21,428 nucleotides of DNA. Source: JAURDE01 sp965365285. GTDB taxonomy: Bacteria; Bdellovibrionota; Bacteriovoracia; Bacteriovoracales; Bacteriovoracaceae. The notes under the pieces are model-generated. The model had not been told where the DNA came from, made no database searches, and saw only the letters and a list, made by a program, of their open reading frames with translations. The DNA is taken from NCBI GenBank assembly GCA_965365285.1, contig CBDUBC010000042.1:1-21428 (forward strand), given 5' to 3'. Positions 15,316 through 21,428 of the stretch are shown here, one piece after another. The position numbers were made by a program, and so were the translations under genes. How positions within the stretch are numbered: position 1 is the stretch's first letter; each line of letters begins with the position of its first letter.

Positions 15316-16664
15316 TTTCCTGAATGAACGACTTTAAATTTAACTCGAATTTCATCGCTCAGTTTTGCGACCATAATAGAGGGGTCTTGAACTCCAATTG
15401 TCATTAATTTTTTTAATGAGAGAACGGTTTCTCCGCTTACCTCGACACTGTCTTTGTCAAAATAGACAAGAGAAATAAAAATCTCCACAGGCACTACTTT
15501 TCCAAGGATTTCCATATTTCCAGTGACCTTTTTATCGCCAGATTTAAGAGTGTCGATGATTACCTTAATCGTTGGAGAAATCATATGATTAATGACTTTT
15601 GTATGAAGCTTTTCATCTCGCTCTTCATGATCTGTGTCCATATCTTTTACCTTAAAAAGAACTTGAAGATCTTTTAGGGCCTGCTCTTCTTTTTTCCCTT
15701 GATAGCTAAAACTTTTGACATAACCAGGAACATCAGAAGAGAAGAGACCTACTTTGGTTGATTCCACTATAAACTCAAGCTTGGTTTCTCCTTTTTGGGC
15801 CTTCTCAAAGCTTTCGTATTGAACCTTGCCTGAAAACTCTGCGGCAAAGCTCACATGAGGAATCACTAAAAATAAGCATAAAAATAAAGCAGTCCTCATA
15901 AATCCTCCAAATAAGTTTTGTTCGGCCAGTGGCCCTTTTGGAAAAAATGGAAATGGGGGCACTTCATTAGAATACTCCCTATAAGTCTTATTTTTAAGAA
16001 GTCTTTTTTCCTTTTTTAAACTTCCATAATAAATATATCCAACGAGGAAAACGACCAAGATGAAATGATCGAGAGTCATCACTGGTCCAAAGGCCATCAT
16101 TCCAACAAAGGCCATATAAATAGGGTGTCGAATCCACTGGAAAGGGCCAGAATAAGGGACTTCATTTCTTTGAGGTGTTTTTTTAAGGTAATTCCACCAC
16201 TGCTCGATTCCAGCCTGCTTAAAACTTCCAACACTCTTCATGCTAAGTCCCATAAGCGCCCAAGAACCCAGAAAAAGCCCTGTCAGTACACTATGAGCAA
16301 TGGGGCTGGAATGAGGATGAAATTCATAGAGTGTTGGCCCAAAAGGTCTCCAAAAGATATACATGAGAATCAAAGAGATACACGATTCGAGAGAATAGAA
16401 GACCCAGTAAATAGGGGCCGGGATATAGCGACAAATGGCCGTTTTAACATCACTTCTTAGAAAGTAGCTGTGACTCCAGCTAAACCAAAAAAGAAGGGCC
16501 AGATCGATTAGGAGCGCTAAATAAGGGGATATCTGATACTCCATCAAGACATTTTGAGTGTCGTAAAGAAACACCATCAGATAACCAATGGTAAAGAGGA
16601 ATACAACGATATTGATGATCCCTACAATGACTATAAATGGTGTACTCTTTAAAAAACGCTCCAT
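15312..16664 (-). CDS. MddA/NnrU-like membrane methyltransferase fused to secreted YceI domain
   Basis: A 450-residue ORF with two halves. Residues 1-245 have about six membrane helices and resemble methanethiol S-methyltransferase (MddA) and the NnrU/isoprenylcysteine methyltransferase families: SHSYFLRSDVKTAICRYIPAPIYWVFYS-like region, WRPFG, RHPIYMAF (R179-H180-P181) and EYSNEVPPFPF near the end, where this type of protein normally stops. Residues 256-275 (MRTALFLCLFLVIPHVSFAA) then form a complete signal peptide followed by a YceI-like lipocalin domain (276-450, periplasmic, isoprenoid-binding in relatives). GGAGG lies four bases before Met256. So the locus may make a fused protein, a separate YceI protein, or both. 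GAAGGA precedes the outer start. The stop overlaps the aldolase gene. Confidence 0.85.
   Translation of the reverse strand: MERFLKSTPFIVIVGIINIVVFLFTIGYLMVFLYDTQNVLMEYQISPYLALLIDLALLFWFSWSHSYFLRSDVKTAICRYIPAPIYWVFYSLESCISLILMYIFWRPFGPTLYEFHPHSSPIAHSVLTGLFLGSWALMGLSMKSVGSFKQAGIEQWWNYLKKTPQRNEVPYSGPFQWIRHPIYMAFVGMMAFGPVMTLDHFILVVFLVGYIYYGSLKKEKRLLKNKTYREYSNEVPPFPFFPKGPLAEQNLFGGFMRTALFLCLFLVIPHVSFAAEFSGKVQYESFEKAQKGETKLEFIVESTKVGLFSSDVPGYVKSFSYQGKKEEQALKDLQVLFKVKDMDTDHEERDEKLHTKVINHMISPTIKVIIDTLKSGDKKVTGNMEILGKVVPVEIFISLVYFDKDSVEVSGETVLSLKKLMTIGVQDPSIMVAKLSDEIRVKFKVVHSGN
15897..15911 (-). promoter_or_regulatory. Internal ribosome site and start for a separate YceI protein
   Basis: On the minus strand GGAGGATTTATG leads into the in-frame codon Met256 of the fusion ORF. 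The product from this start (15899 to 15312, 195 residues) would be a normal-size exported YceI protein with a canonical signal peptide. The strength of this site suggests that internal initiation is real. Confidence 0.65.
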
Positions 16665-16682
16665 AACTTTTCCTTCGTTCTA

Positions 16683-16710
16683 TTGATTTTACGACTCATT
16701 CAGATAATAT
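16683..16710 (+). promoter_or_regulatory. Possible promoter for the LuxR-type gene
   Basis: TTGATT (16683-16688) and TAATAT (16705-16710) with a 16-base spacer, in the divergent region between the fusion gene and the LuxR-type gene. Matches are moderate. Confidence 0.3.
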
Positions 16711-16733
16711 TTAATAGAACCTAGGTAGGAGCC

Positions 16734-16750
16734 CCCCTAATATTAAGGGG
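16734..16750 (+). repeat. GC-rich hairpin in the leader of the LuxR-type gene
   Basis: CCCCT (16734-16738) pairs with AGGGG (16746-16750) around AATATTA. It is notable in such AT-rich DNA, has no T-run, and lies 37 bases before the start codon, so it may be a leader structure or an operator. Confidence 0.45.
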
Positions 16751-16786
16751 TTAGCAAGGGAGATTAGGATCAAAGTCTTAACTAAA

Positions 16787-17284
16787 ATGAAGAAAAAAGA
16801 GCGCTATTTTATCTCTTTTTTGTTTTTTCTTATTTCGATTGTCACCACAATAGATATTATTGATGACCTCAAGGATGGAGTGGATATGGGCCATGTGTTC
16901 ATCGAGATCACGATTGCCGCGGCAGCTGCCTTAGGTTTTCTTTATTTGGTTTATGCTCACATGGTGAGTCTTAATAGCCTCAAAAAAGCCAATGCCCAGC
17001 TCTTTGAAGCTCAAGGGGATTTAGAGAAATGGAAGAATCGCTCTAAGTCACTCATTGAAGGACTTAGTGAGTCTATTGATCAGCAGTTTGAAGACTGGGA
17101 TTTTTCTGATTCCGAGCAAGAGATTGCGAGGCTTATGATTAAGGGTCTAAGCAACAAAGAGATCTCTGAAATTAGAGGAACCAGCGAAAAAACCATCAAA
17201 GTTCAAATAACTTCGATCCTCAAAAAATCTAATTTAAAAAGTCGAAATGAACTCCTGGCCTTCTTTCTTGAAGACCTTTTTTAA
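16787..17284 (+). CDS. Membrane-anchored LuxR-type regulator
   Basis: A 165-residue protein with two membrane helices (about 7-25 and 36-58), a coiled-coil linker (62-95, KKANAQLFEAQGDLEKWKNR) and a C-terminal GerE/LuxR helix-turn-helix (105-160: FSDSEQEIARLMIKGLSNKEI, then TSEKTIKVQITSILKKSNLKSRNELL with the expected second helix and SR-EL end). There is no receiver or autoinducer domain, so it is presumably regulated through the membrane part or by a partner. The ribosome site is weak (AGGAT is 15 bases away). The receiver-kinase gene follows 69 bases later on the same strand with no terminator visible, suggesting a joint transcript. I infer that the pair couple an envelope signal to transcription; targets are unknown. 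Confidence 0.88.
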   Translation: MKKKERYFISFLFFLISIVTTIDIIDDLKDGVDMGHVFIEITIAAAAALGFLYLVYAHMVSLNSLKKANAQLFEAQGDLEKWKNRSKSLIEGLSESIDQQFEDWDFSDSEQEIARLMIKGLSNKEISEIRGTSEKTIKVQITSILKKSNLKSRNELLAFFLEDLF

Positions 17285-17353
17285 ATAGCATTTATTTAAA
17301 TTTAGAAAAAGTAAATAAGTCCGATAAATCCTTGATGAAAAGTTAGGATAACC

Positions 17354-18484
17354 ATGATCAAGGATCGTCTCAAAGGCTCGAAAGTACTCATTGTCGATGA
17401 TACTCCGAGAAACATTCAAATCTTAGGATCTGTTTTAAAAGAAGCTGGCTTTAGCATAAATATTGCGACCAATGGAAGAGAGGCCATCGAGACAGCGAAA
17501 AAAGTCATTCCTGATATTATTCTTCTTGATGTTATGATGCCTGAATTGGATGGCTTTGAAGCTTGTAAAATCTTAAAAAGCGATGAAATAACTCAAAAAA
17601 TTCCTATCATCTTTTTGACCGCTAAAACAGAGGCCAAAGACATCCTCCATGGTTTTGATCTTGGTGCTGCAGACTATGTCACTAAGCCATTTAACTCTGC
17701 TGAGCTTTTGGCGAGAGTAAAAATGCATCTCGAAATTCAAAAAAGTCGAGTTTATATAGAAAAACAAAATCAAGATCGACAAACACTGATTAAAGTTCTT
17801 GGTCATGATCTAACCAATTCATTGAGTGGACTTAGAGGAATTGTTGAGGTTTACGAAACCGTCAACGCTATCGAGGAAGTTAAAGAGCTACTTCCTTTCT
17901 TTCGAACAGGAGTAGAGAACTCTCTTCAAATTGTTCAAATGGTGCGAACTATGCAGCAGCTTGATAATGAGACTCATGAATGGATACTTGCGCATCTTAG
18001 AATTAAGAATGCTATTGACGATACGATTAATATCTTAAGCAAAAAATATCATGAAAAAAATATCTCCGTGATAGCAGATATGAATGAAAATGACTGCGTG
18101 ATAGCAGAAAAGAACTCTCTCACAGAACTAGTCTTACTGAACGTGATTGATAATTGCTATAAATTCTCTCCCATTGGTGGATCTTTTTCTATTGTTGGTA
18201 GATCTTTAGAAGAGGATTATTATGAAATCTCTTTTAAGGATCACGGAATTGGGATACCTCCCAAAATCCTCGATCATATCTTTGAGTATGGATTAAATAA
18301 GATTCGAGCTGGAGCTCAAGGAGAGCATGGAATTGGCTTTGGATTGATTCTAGTAAAAAGATTTATGAGTGAAATTTATGGTGGAAGAGTCGAAGTTCAA
18401 TCCAAAGTCGCGGATGCAGAGAGCCTAACAGAAGTTAAGCTGATCTTTCAGAAAGGCTCTGCCAAAGAGCTTCAAGATATTTAG
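17354..18484 (+). CDS. Response regulator-histidine kinase (REC-HisKA-HATPase)
   Basis: A 376-residue cytoplasmic protein, no membrane segments. The N-terminal receiver (10-125) has the acidic pocket D15-D16, phospho-acceptor D59 in IILLDVMMPELDG, T89 in IFLTA, and K111 in DYVTKPF. After a short helix comes a dimerisation domain whose H box is VLGHDLTNSLSGLRG (H151), and a GHKL ATPase domain (N box near N263-N267, DHGIGI at 296-301, GEHGIGFGL at 323-331). A receiver that controls a kinase from the N end is typical of relay proteins fed by another kinase. AGGAT precedes the ATG. It lies just downstream of the membrane LuxR-type gene, which could be its partner although that protein has no receiver. 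The stop overlaps the convergent gene by four bases. Confidence 0.94.
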   Translation: MIKDRLKGSKVLIVDDTPRNIQILGSVLKEAGFSINIATNGREAIETAKKVIPDIILLDVMMPELDGFEACKILKSDEITQKIPIIFLTAKTEAKDILHGFDLGAADYVTKPFNSAELLARVKMHLEIQKSRVYIEKQNQDRQTLIKVLGHDLTNSLSGLRGIVEVYETVNAIEEVKELLPFFRTGVENSLQIVQMVRTMQQLDNETHEWILAHLRIKNAIDDTINILSKKYHEKNISVIADMNENDCVIAEKNSLTELVLLNVIDNCYKFSPIGGSFSIVGRSLEEDYYEISFKDHGIGIPPKILDHIFEYGLNKIRAGAQGEHGIGFGLILVKRFMSEIYGGRVEVQSKVADAESLTEVKLIFQKGSAKELQDI

Positions 18485-19113
18485 TTCACTTTTAATTGTA
18501 ATGGCTGTTTTATCTTTACTACTTGCCCATTTGGAGTAGGTGGAAATTCAATTTTTTGAATGATGAGACCCAAGCATCTTAGAAGATCATTATTTTTAAA
18601 ATCTGGAGAATGCTCCCATCCAATATTTTTCAAGTCTCCTAGTTCGCCAATGCTAAGGTGAGTGATAATGGTTTCATTCATCTTTTTATTGTTACAGCTT
18701 TTGAAATGACCGCGGTATTTGGCCATTATGCCTTTCACTTCTTGTCCATAACTATAAAGAGGATTCTTTTTGATACACTCAGGAGCGTTTGGTTCACCTA
18801 GACATTTCATCTGAAGATTATATTCAGTGATCTCTTTTTCATAAGACTGTTTTTCTTTAACGTATTCTTCAAATTCTCCAGCGAGTTGACTGGCATTTTC
18901 CTTTAATTTCTTAAGAACTGTTTTCTTTGCTTTAAAGCCCTGAACAAGACCTTTCACGTTTTTAAGCTCTTTTTCGTAGGCCTTTAATTCCTCATCTGCT
19001 GCTATAGAGGAATTAACCTCTCCCTCTATTAGAAGCTCATCTTCCATATTCATTTTTTGATTGGCCGAAGCGTGACCACTAAAAATTAAAGCTAGAATTA
19101 TTAAAACCTTCAT
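18481..19113 (-). CDS. Periplasmic protein with AgmX/PglI-type C-terminal domain
   Basis: A 210-residue exported protein. The start at 19113 is chosen because TGGAG lies 7 bases before it and it opens a signal peptide (MKVLIILALIFSGHASA, cleavage after A17); another ATG 12 bases upstream overlaps the ribosome site. Residues 25-110 are a charged helical coiled coil (LKAYEKELKNVKGLVQGFK). The C-terminal 90 residues match the AgmX/PglI (myxo SS tail) pattern: HFKSCNNKK at the front, ITHLSIGELGDLKNIGW, then LRCLGLIIQKIEFPPTPNG and a final beta strand. That domain, related to TonB C-terminal parts, occurs in gliding, adventurous-motility and export proteins of myxobacteria and relatives. Function here is unknown. 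The gene is convergent with the receiver-kinase. Confidence 0.82.
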   Translation of the reverse strand: MKVLIILALIFSGHASANQKMNMEDELLIEGEVNSSIAADEELKAYEKELKNVKGLVQGFKAKKTVLKKLKENASQLAGEFEEYVKEKQSYEKEITEYNLQMKCLGEPNAPECIKKNPLYSYGQEVKGIMAKYRGHFKSCNNKKMNETIITHLSIGELGDLKNIGWEHSPDFKNNDLLRCLGLIIQKIEFPPTPNGQVVKIKQPLQLKVN

Positions 19114-19148
19114 AAAATTCTCCATATGGATTAATACCTAAAGCTAGG

Positions 19149-19178
19149 GTAATTCTCAACGCTGTGAGTAATAATTAC
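19149..19178 (-). repeat. Imperfect inverted repeat upstream of the AgmX/PglI-domain gene
   Basis: GTAATT (19149-19154) with AATTAC (19173-19178), and an inner CTCA/TGAG stem, form a two-part hairpin between two minus-strand genes. There is no T-run. It may be a leader structure or a weak terminator of the upstream gene. Confidence 0.35.
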
Positions 19179-19200
19179 AGAAGACCTAAACTATCGAAAT

Positions 19201-19641
19201 CTAGATTAATTTGAGAGGGGTTTGAACTCTTTTGGACTCAAGCTTTTTTGAACTGGAGTAGGCAAGCTTAATTTCAGGAAGCGCCTGATATCTGGTTATG
19301 AGTTTTTCAATTTGCTGATAGTTCTTCTTAATAAAGATCATCTCAGGACTTTTTCTATCCCCACGGGCCAGCTTTTTGAGTTTAGAGGAGTCATAATTAA
19401 GACCCTTAAGAATGAGATGGATTCGATTCCAAACCATCCTTGCCTTTCGGTCATTGGCAAAATGTCTTTCGCCCATCTCCTCAAACAAACGATCTAGTCG
19501 CTTTTTGCTTGATTCAGAGAGCTGATTTTCCTGCTCTTTTTTTCTTCGATAAAGATAAAATCCTAAACCTAGAATCAGCACGAGCAACAGAAGCACAAGT
19601 TCAGAAAGCAGAGAATAGGAGGTGATAAAATTATCTTCCAT
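19201..19641 (-). CDS. Single-pass membrane protein of unknown function
   Basis: A 146-residue protein from the ATG at 19641 (GGAAATA just before it). The N end is MEDNFITSYS, then a strong membrane helix (about residues 11-31, LVLLLLVLILGLGFYLY) followed by RRKK, which places the large remainder in the cytoplasm. The rest is basic and helical (KKRLDRLFEEMGERHFAND, LKKLARGDRKSPEMIFIKKN). It overlaps the 3' end of the upstream CxxC gene by 11 bases, which suggests translational coupling and a common operon. No family is recognised. The longer frame extends 46 codons upstream into that gene, but this start gives a sensible membrane anchor. Confidence 0.8.
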   Translation of the reverse strand: MEDNFITSYSLLSELVLLLLVLILGLGFYLYRRKKEQENQLSESSKKRLDRLFEEMGERHFANDRKARMVWNRIHLILKGLNYDSSKLKKLARGDRKSPEMIFIKKNYQQIEKLITRYQALPEIKLAYSSSKKLESKRVQTPLKLI

Positions 19642-19987
19642 TATTTCCGTTGTTATTGGTAGCAGGGAACCTCTTCGTAGGGCCGTATTCACGACGAAAA
19701 ATTCTTTGTCTTGAATGTTCGCTTTGGTTCGTAGTTCTAAAATTATCTGAAATGGAATGAGTGTCCGCACATTGGACACAAATCCAATTTGCCTTAATTG
19801 TTGGATTTCGATGTTTATAGAATTCTACGTCAGGAAGAGTACGATTACATACTTCACAAAAAGTTCTGTGGCCTTGATGACTATGAACTTTTTTAGGTCC
19901 ATTATGCTTAGGCCTTTTAGGTTTAGAAACTTCGGGTTTACTTGCCTTGAGCCCTGCCTTGAGTAGTGCATCTTTCAAACTGGACAT
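19631..19987 (-). CDS. Small basic CxxC protein, possible nucleic-acid binding
   Basis: A 118-residue protein with a DUF2058-like start (SLKDALLKAGLKASKPE), a Lys/Pro/His-rich stretch (20-40), and two cysteine pairs, C44-C47 (FCEVCNRTL) and C70-C73 (WICVQCADTHS), that probably bind one zinc ion. The C end (NNNGNNGR) is low complexity. GGGAGAG stands 8 bases before the start. A zinc ribbon plus basic residues suits RNA or DNA binding, as in other proteins with this N-terminal motif, but this is only inferred. It is the first gene of a unit with the membrane protein, and its promoter is listed separately. Confidence 0.78.
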   Translation of the reverse strand: MSSLKDALLKAGLKASKPEVSKPKRPKHNGPKKVHSHQGHRTFCEVCNRTLPDVEFYKHRNPTIKANWICVQCADTHSISDNFRTTNQSEHSRQRIFRREYGPTKRFPATNNNGNNGR

Positions 19988-20016
19988 ATAAATCTCTCTC
20001 CCAAAAAATTTGGACC

Positions 20017-20045
20017 AGTATAGTCTTTTAAAATTTGCTTTTCAA
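20017..20045 (-). promoter_or_regulatory. Sigma70-type promoter for the CxxC protein gene
   Basis: On the minus strand TTGAAA (20045-20040) and TATACT (20022-20017) are separated by exactly 17 bases; the -35 matches 5 of 6 and the -10 also 5 of 6. A start near 20010 leaves a leader of about 22 bases containing the GGGAGAG ribosome site. The entire spacer is the 17-base repeat also found at 12089. Confidence 0.65.
20023..20039 (+). repeat. 17-base repeat, copy 2 (promoter spacer)
   Basis: GTCTTTTAAAATTTGCT, identical to 12089-12105. Here it fills the spacer between the -35 and -10 of the minus-strand promoter, so it lies in the opposite orientation relative to its gene. Confidence 0.6.
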
Positions 20046-20070
20046 GATGAACAGCTCATGACTACACGCA

Positions 20071-20934
20071 TTAAAGATCGTCTAAATATCTCTGGAATTT
20101 TTTTCGATAGACCCCATCATGCCTAAAAAAAACATCCGTATGAAGCCCTAAAGGAACCTCCCAGAACTGTTTTTGATCACTTCCAAGGCTTTTATAGATA
20201 TATTTACCGTGCTCAAAAGGAACTACCTGATCGTGACGGCCATGGATGACCAGGGCCTTATATTTAAACTCAGGAAGATAGGTGTCCACATTTCCCTCAT
20301 CACTAATGAGGACATAGGCCAGGGGGCTAAAAAGAAAAAGGAGAGTCGAGTTCTTCATAATATCAAAAGTGAGCTGTTCATAATTAGAAAAGGTTGAATC
20401 GAGAACGACCAAATCTGGTGCTGAAGAGAGTTGGGCCAATTCAAGACCTTTTAAAAGAACTGCTCCCCCCAAGCTTTGACCATAGAAAATAAGCTTAGGT
20501 AGTTTTTTTTCTTTTTGAATTTTTAAAGAAAGTTCAAGGGCTGCGACAGCATCTCGAGAAAGGGCCTTGGGAGAGGGAGATCCCTCAGAGAGTCCATATC
20601 CTTGGTAGTCAAATATAAGAAGCCCATAACCTTTATGACATAACCAGCTCAAGGCCTTAAAGTGACTAGAAAGATTTTGAGCATTTCCATGGAAAAAAAG
20701 GATGAGTCCTTTTTTTCCATTCTTTGGAGCAATATACCAGGAATGAAGTTTCACTCCTGATTGATTGTTAAAATAAAGATCTTCTTTTTTGAGGTCCTCC
20801 ACCTCTGGAGTTGTATAGAGGAATTTATCAGGATGATAGAATAATCCTGTGCAAGAGGTAGCACTAAAAATGATAGTGCATATGTAAAGCCATCCTAGGC
20901 TTGCCCAATTTGGTTTTTCCATAGACTCCATCAT
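20071..20934 (-). CDS. Alpha/beta hydrolase, probable lipoprotein
   Basis: A 287-residue hydrolase with an intact catalytic set: oxyanion LILFFHGNAQN (80-87), nucleophile S154 in FYGQSLGGAV, acid D235 in HGRHDQVVPF, and H265 in PLGLHTDVFF. The N end has a hydrophobic stretch and FSATSC with C28, a reasonable lipobox, so the enzyme is probably anchored in the envelope. It looks like the ABHD17/DUF-type serine hydrolase group (esterase, thioesterase or depalmitoylase-like); substrate unknown. The best start is uncertain: ATG at 20934 lacks a ribosome site, while the ATG at 20922 has GGAG only three bases before it. Either way the first 59-71 bases overlap the 3' end of the beta-barrel gene, and the overlap carries the signal peptide. 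Confidence 0.9.
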   Translation of the reverse strand: MMESMEKPNWASLGWLYICTIIFSATSCTGLFYHPDKFLYTTPEVEDLKKEDLYFNNQSGVKLHSWYIAPKNGKKGLILFFHGNAQNLSSHFKALSWLCHKGYGLLIFDYQGYGLSEGSPSPKALSRDAVAALELSLKIQKEKKLPKLIFYGQSLGGAVLLKGLELAQLSSAPDLVVLDSTFSNYEQLTFDIMKNSTLLFLFSPLAYVLISDEGNVDTYLPEFKYKALVIHGRHDQVVPFEHGKYIYKSLGSDQKQFWEVPLGLHTDVFFRHDGVYRKKFQRYLDDL

Positions 20935-21428
20935 AATTCATCAATGTTCTTAAATCTAAACTTTTTCTTAGCTGGTAACTTGCGCCAAACTCAGTAATAA
21001 AGCGCTTGTGATTTTTAAGGCTTCCCTGAAATAAGGCGGCAAAGGCCTGAACTTCGGCACCTAGTTTCCAATGACCGAGTGTTTGAAACAAACCTAAATT
21101 CAAGGCGGGCCCTATTCGAAGAAAGTTTCTGTAGTGAGAAGTACCCTCTGACTTAATTTCAAGTAAGGAAAAGAAAATACCATCGCTCCATTGGTAAGAG
21201 AGCCCCGCGCCACCTTCGATATTAAGCATGTGAGAGTTGCGTTTTGGGAGATGATAGGTTTTAGAGAGCTCTACCGTAACCGCCCAGCTCATTTTTGGAA
21301 AGAGAGAGGAATGGCCGGGAAGAGATTGGAGCGAAACAATGGTGAAGTTCTCTAGATCAAATTTTTTATTTTTTAAGTCGTATTCACTCATAAATTTAAG
21401 GAGCTCAATCTTATTAAAGCTCTCGTAG
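20864..21428 (-). CDS. Outer-membrane beta-barrel C-terminal part, DUF4105/Lnb-like (5' end outside window)
   Basis: The frame is open to the right edge of the window, so this is the C-terminal part (about 187 residues) of a longer protein. From the edge it reads FNKIELLKFMSEYDL, then alternating amphipathic strands: FTIVSLQSLPG, LFPKMSWAVTVELSK, HMLNIEGGAGLSYQW, LNLGLFQTLG, LGAEVQAFAALFQG, ending in HMHYHF with a terminal Phe, the usual outer-membrane barrel signature. The layout SL-P...PK-SW.......GGAGLSY is typical of the barrel part of the DUF4105 (Lnb N-terminal periplasmic domain) proteins common in Bdellovibrio relatives; the Cys-protease-like domain would be upstream, outside the window. 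A Met at 21391 is internal, not the start. Its 3' end overlaps the hydrolase start. Confidence 0.78.
   Translation of the reverse strand, partial: YESFNKIELLKFMSEYDLKNKKFDLENFTIVSLQSLPGHSSLFPKMSWAVTVELSKTYHLPKRNSHMLNIEGGAGLSYQWSDGIFFSLLEIKSEGTSHYRNFLRIGPALNLGLFQTLGHWKLGAEVQAFAALFQGSLKNHKRFITEFGASYQLRKSLDLRTLMNYDGVYGKTKLGKPRMALHMHYHF

Overview
The window is AT-rich bacterial chromosome with tightly packed genes on both strands and no sign of phage, IS elements, CRISPR or integrases. The gene mix points to a Gram-negative predatory-type bacterium of the Bdellovibrionota, most like the Bacteriovorax/Halobacteriovorax group. The signs are many small secreted proteins of unknown family, an AgmX/PglI-type C-terminal domain, a DUF4105/Lnb-like beta-barrel, several two-component proteins and a PilZ protein. 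This assignment is inference from gene content; no database search was possible.

Left part (1-5064, signalling): the 3' part of a long LysM protein with an acidic coiled-coil tail is followed by an unusual CheA-type kinase with an N-terminal receiver, an Hpt domain, an ATPase domain and two CheW domains. A small PilZ-domain protein converges on it with a 4-base stop-codon overlap. Next (5210-8805) comes a good extended -10 promoter driving topA (topoisomerase I with a histone-like lysine tail and four zinc fingers), almost fused to a DUF368/PopT undecaprenyl-phosphate transporter gene, and then a tRNA-Arg(TCG).

Middle part (8902-14597): a small secreted protein, a 305-base gap with a hairpin terminator and an AT-rich dyad over the promoter of an orphan single-domain response regulator, a BCCT-family osmolyte transporter, a pair of secreted proteins of unknown family, and slyD with a clear intrinsic terminator.

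Right part (14668-21428): a class II aldolase; a convergent gene that fuses an MddA/NnrU-like membrane methyltransferase to a secreted YceI domain and contains its own internal ribosome site and signal peptide; a membrane-anchored LuxR-type regulator followed by a receiver-histidine kinase, which may form a signalling pair; a periplasmic AgmX/PglI-domain protein; a single-pass membrane protein overlapping a CxxC zinc-type protein; a lipoprotein alpha/beta hydrolase; and the 3' part of an outer-membrane beta-barrel protein that overlaps the hydrolase signal peptide region.

I do not see one complete new defence or mobile system. The strongest leads are the methyltransferase-YceI fusion, the REC-first CheA with two CheW domains, the membrane LuxR plus REC-kinase pair, and the unknown secreted pair. 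All three convergent gene pairs overlap by exactly four bases.
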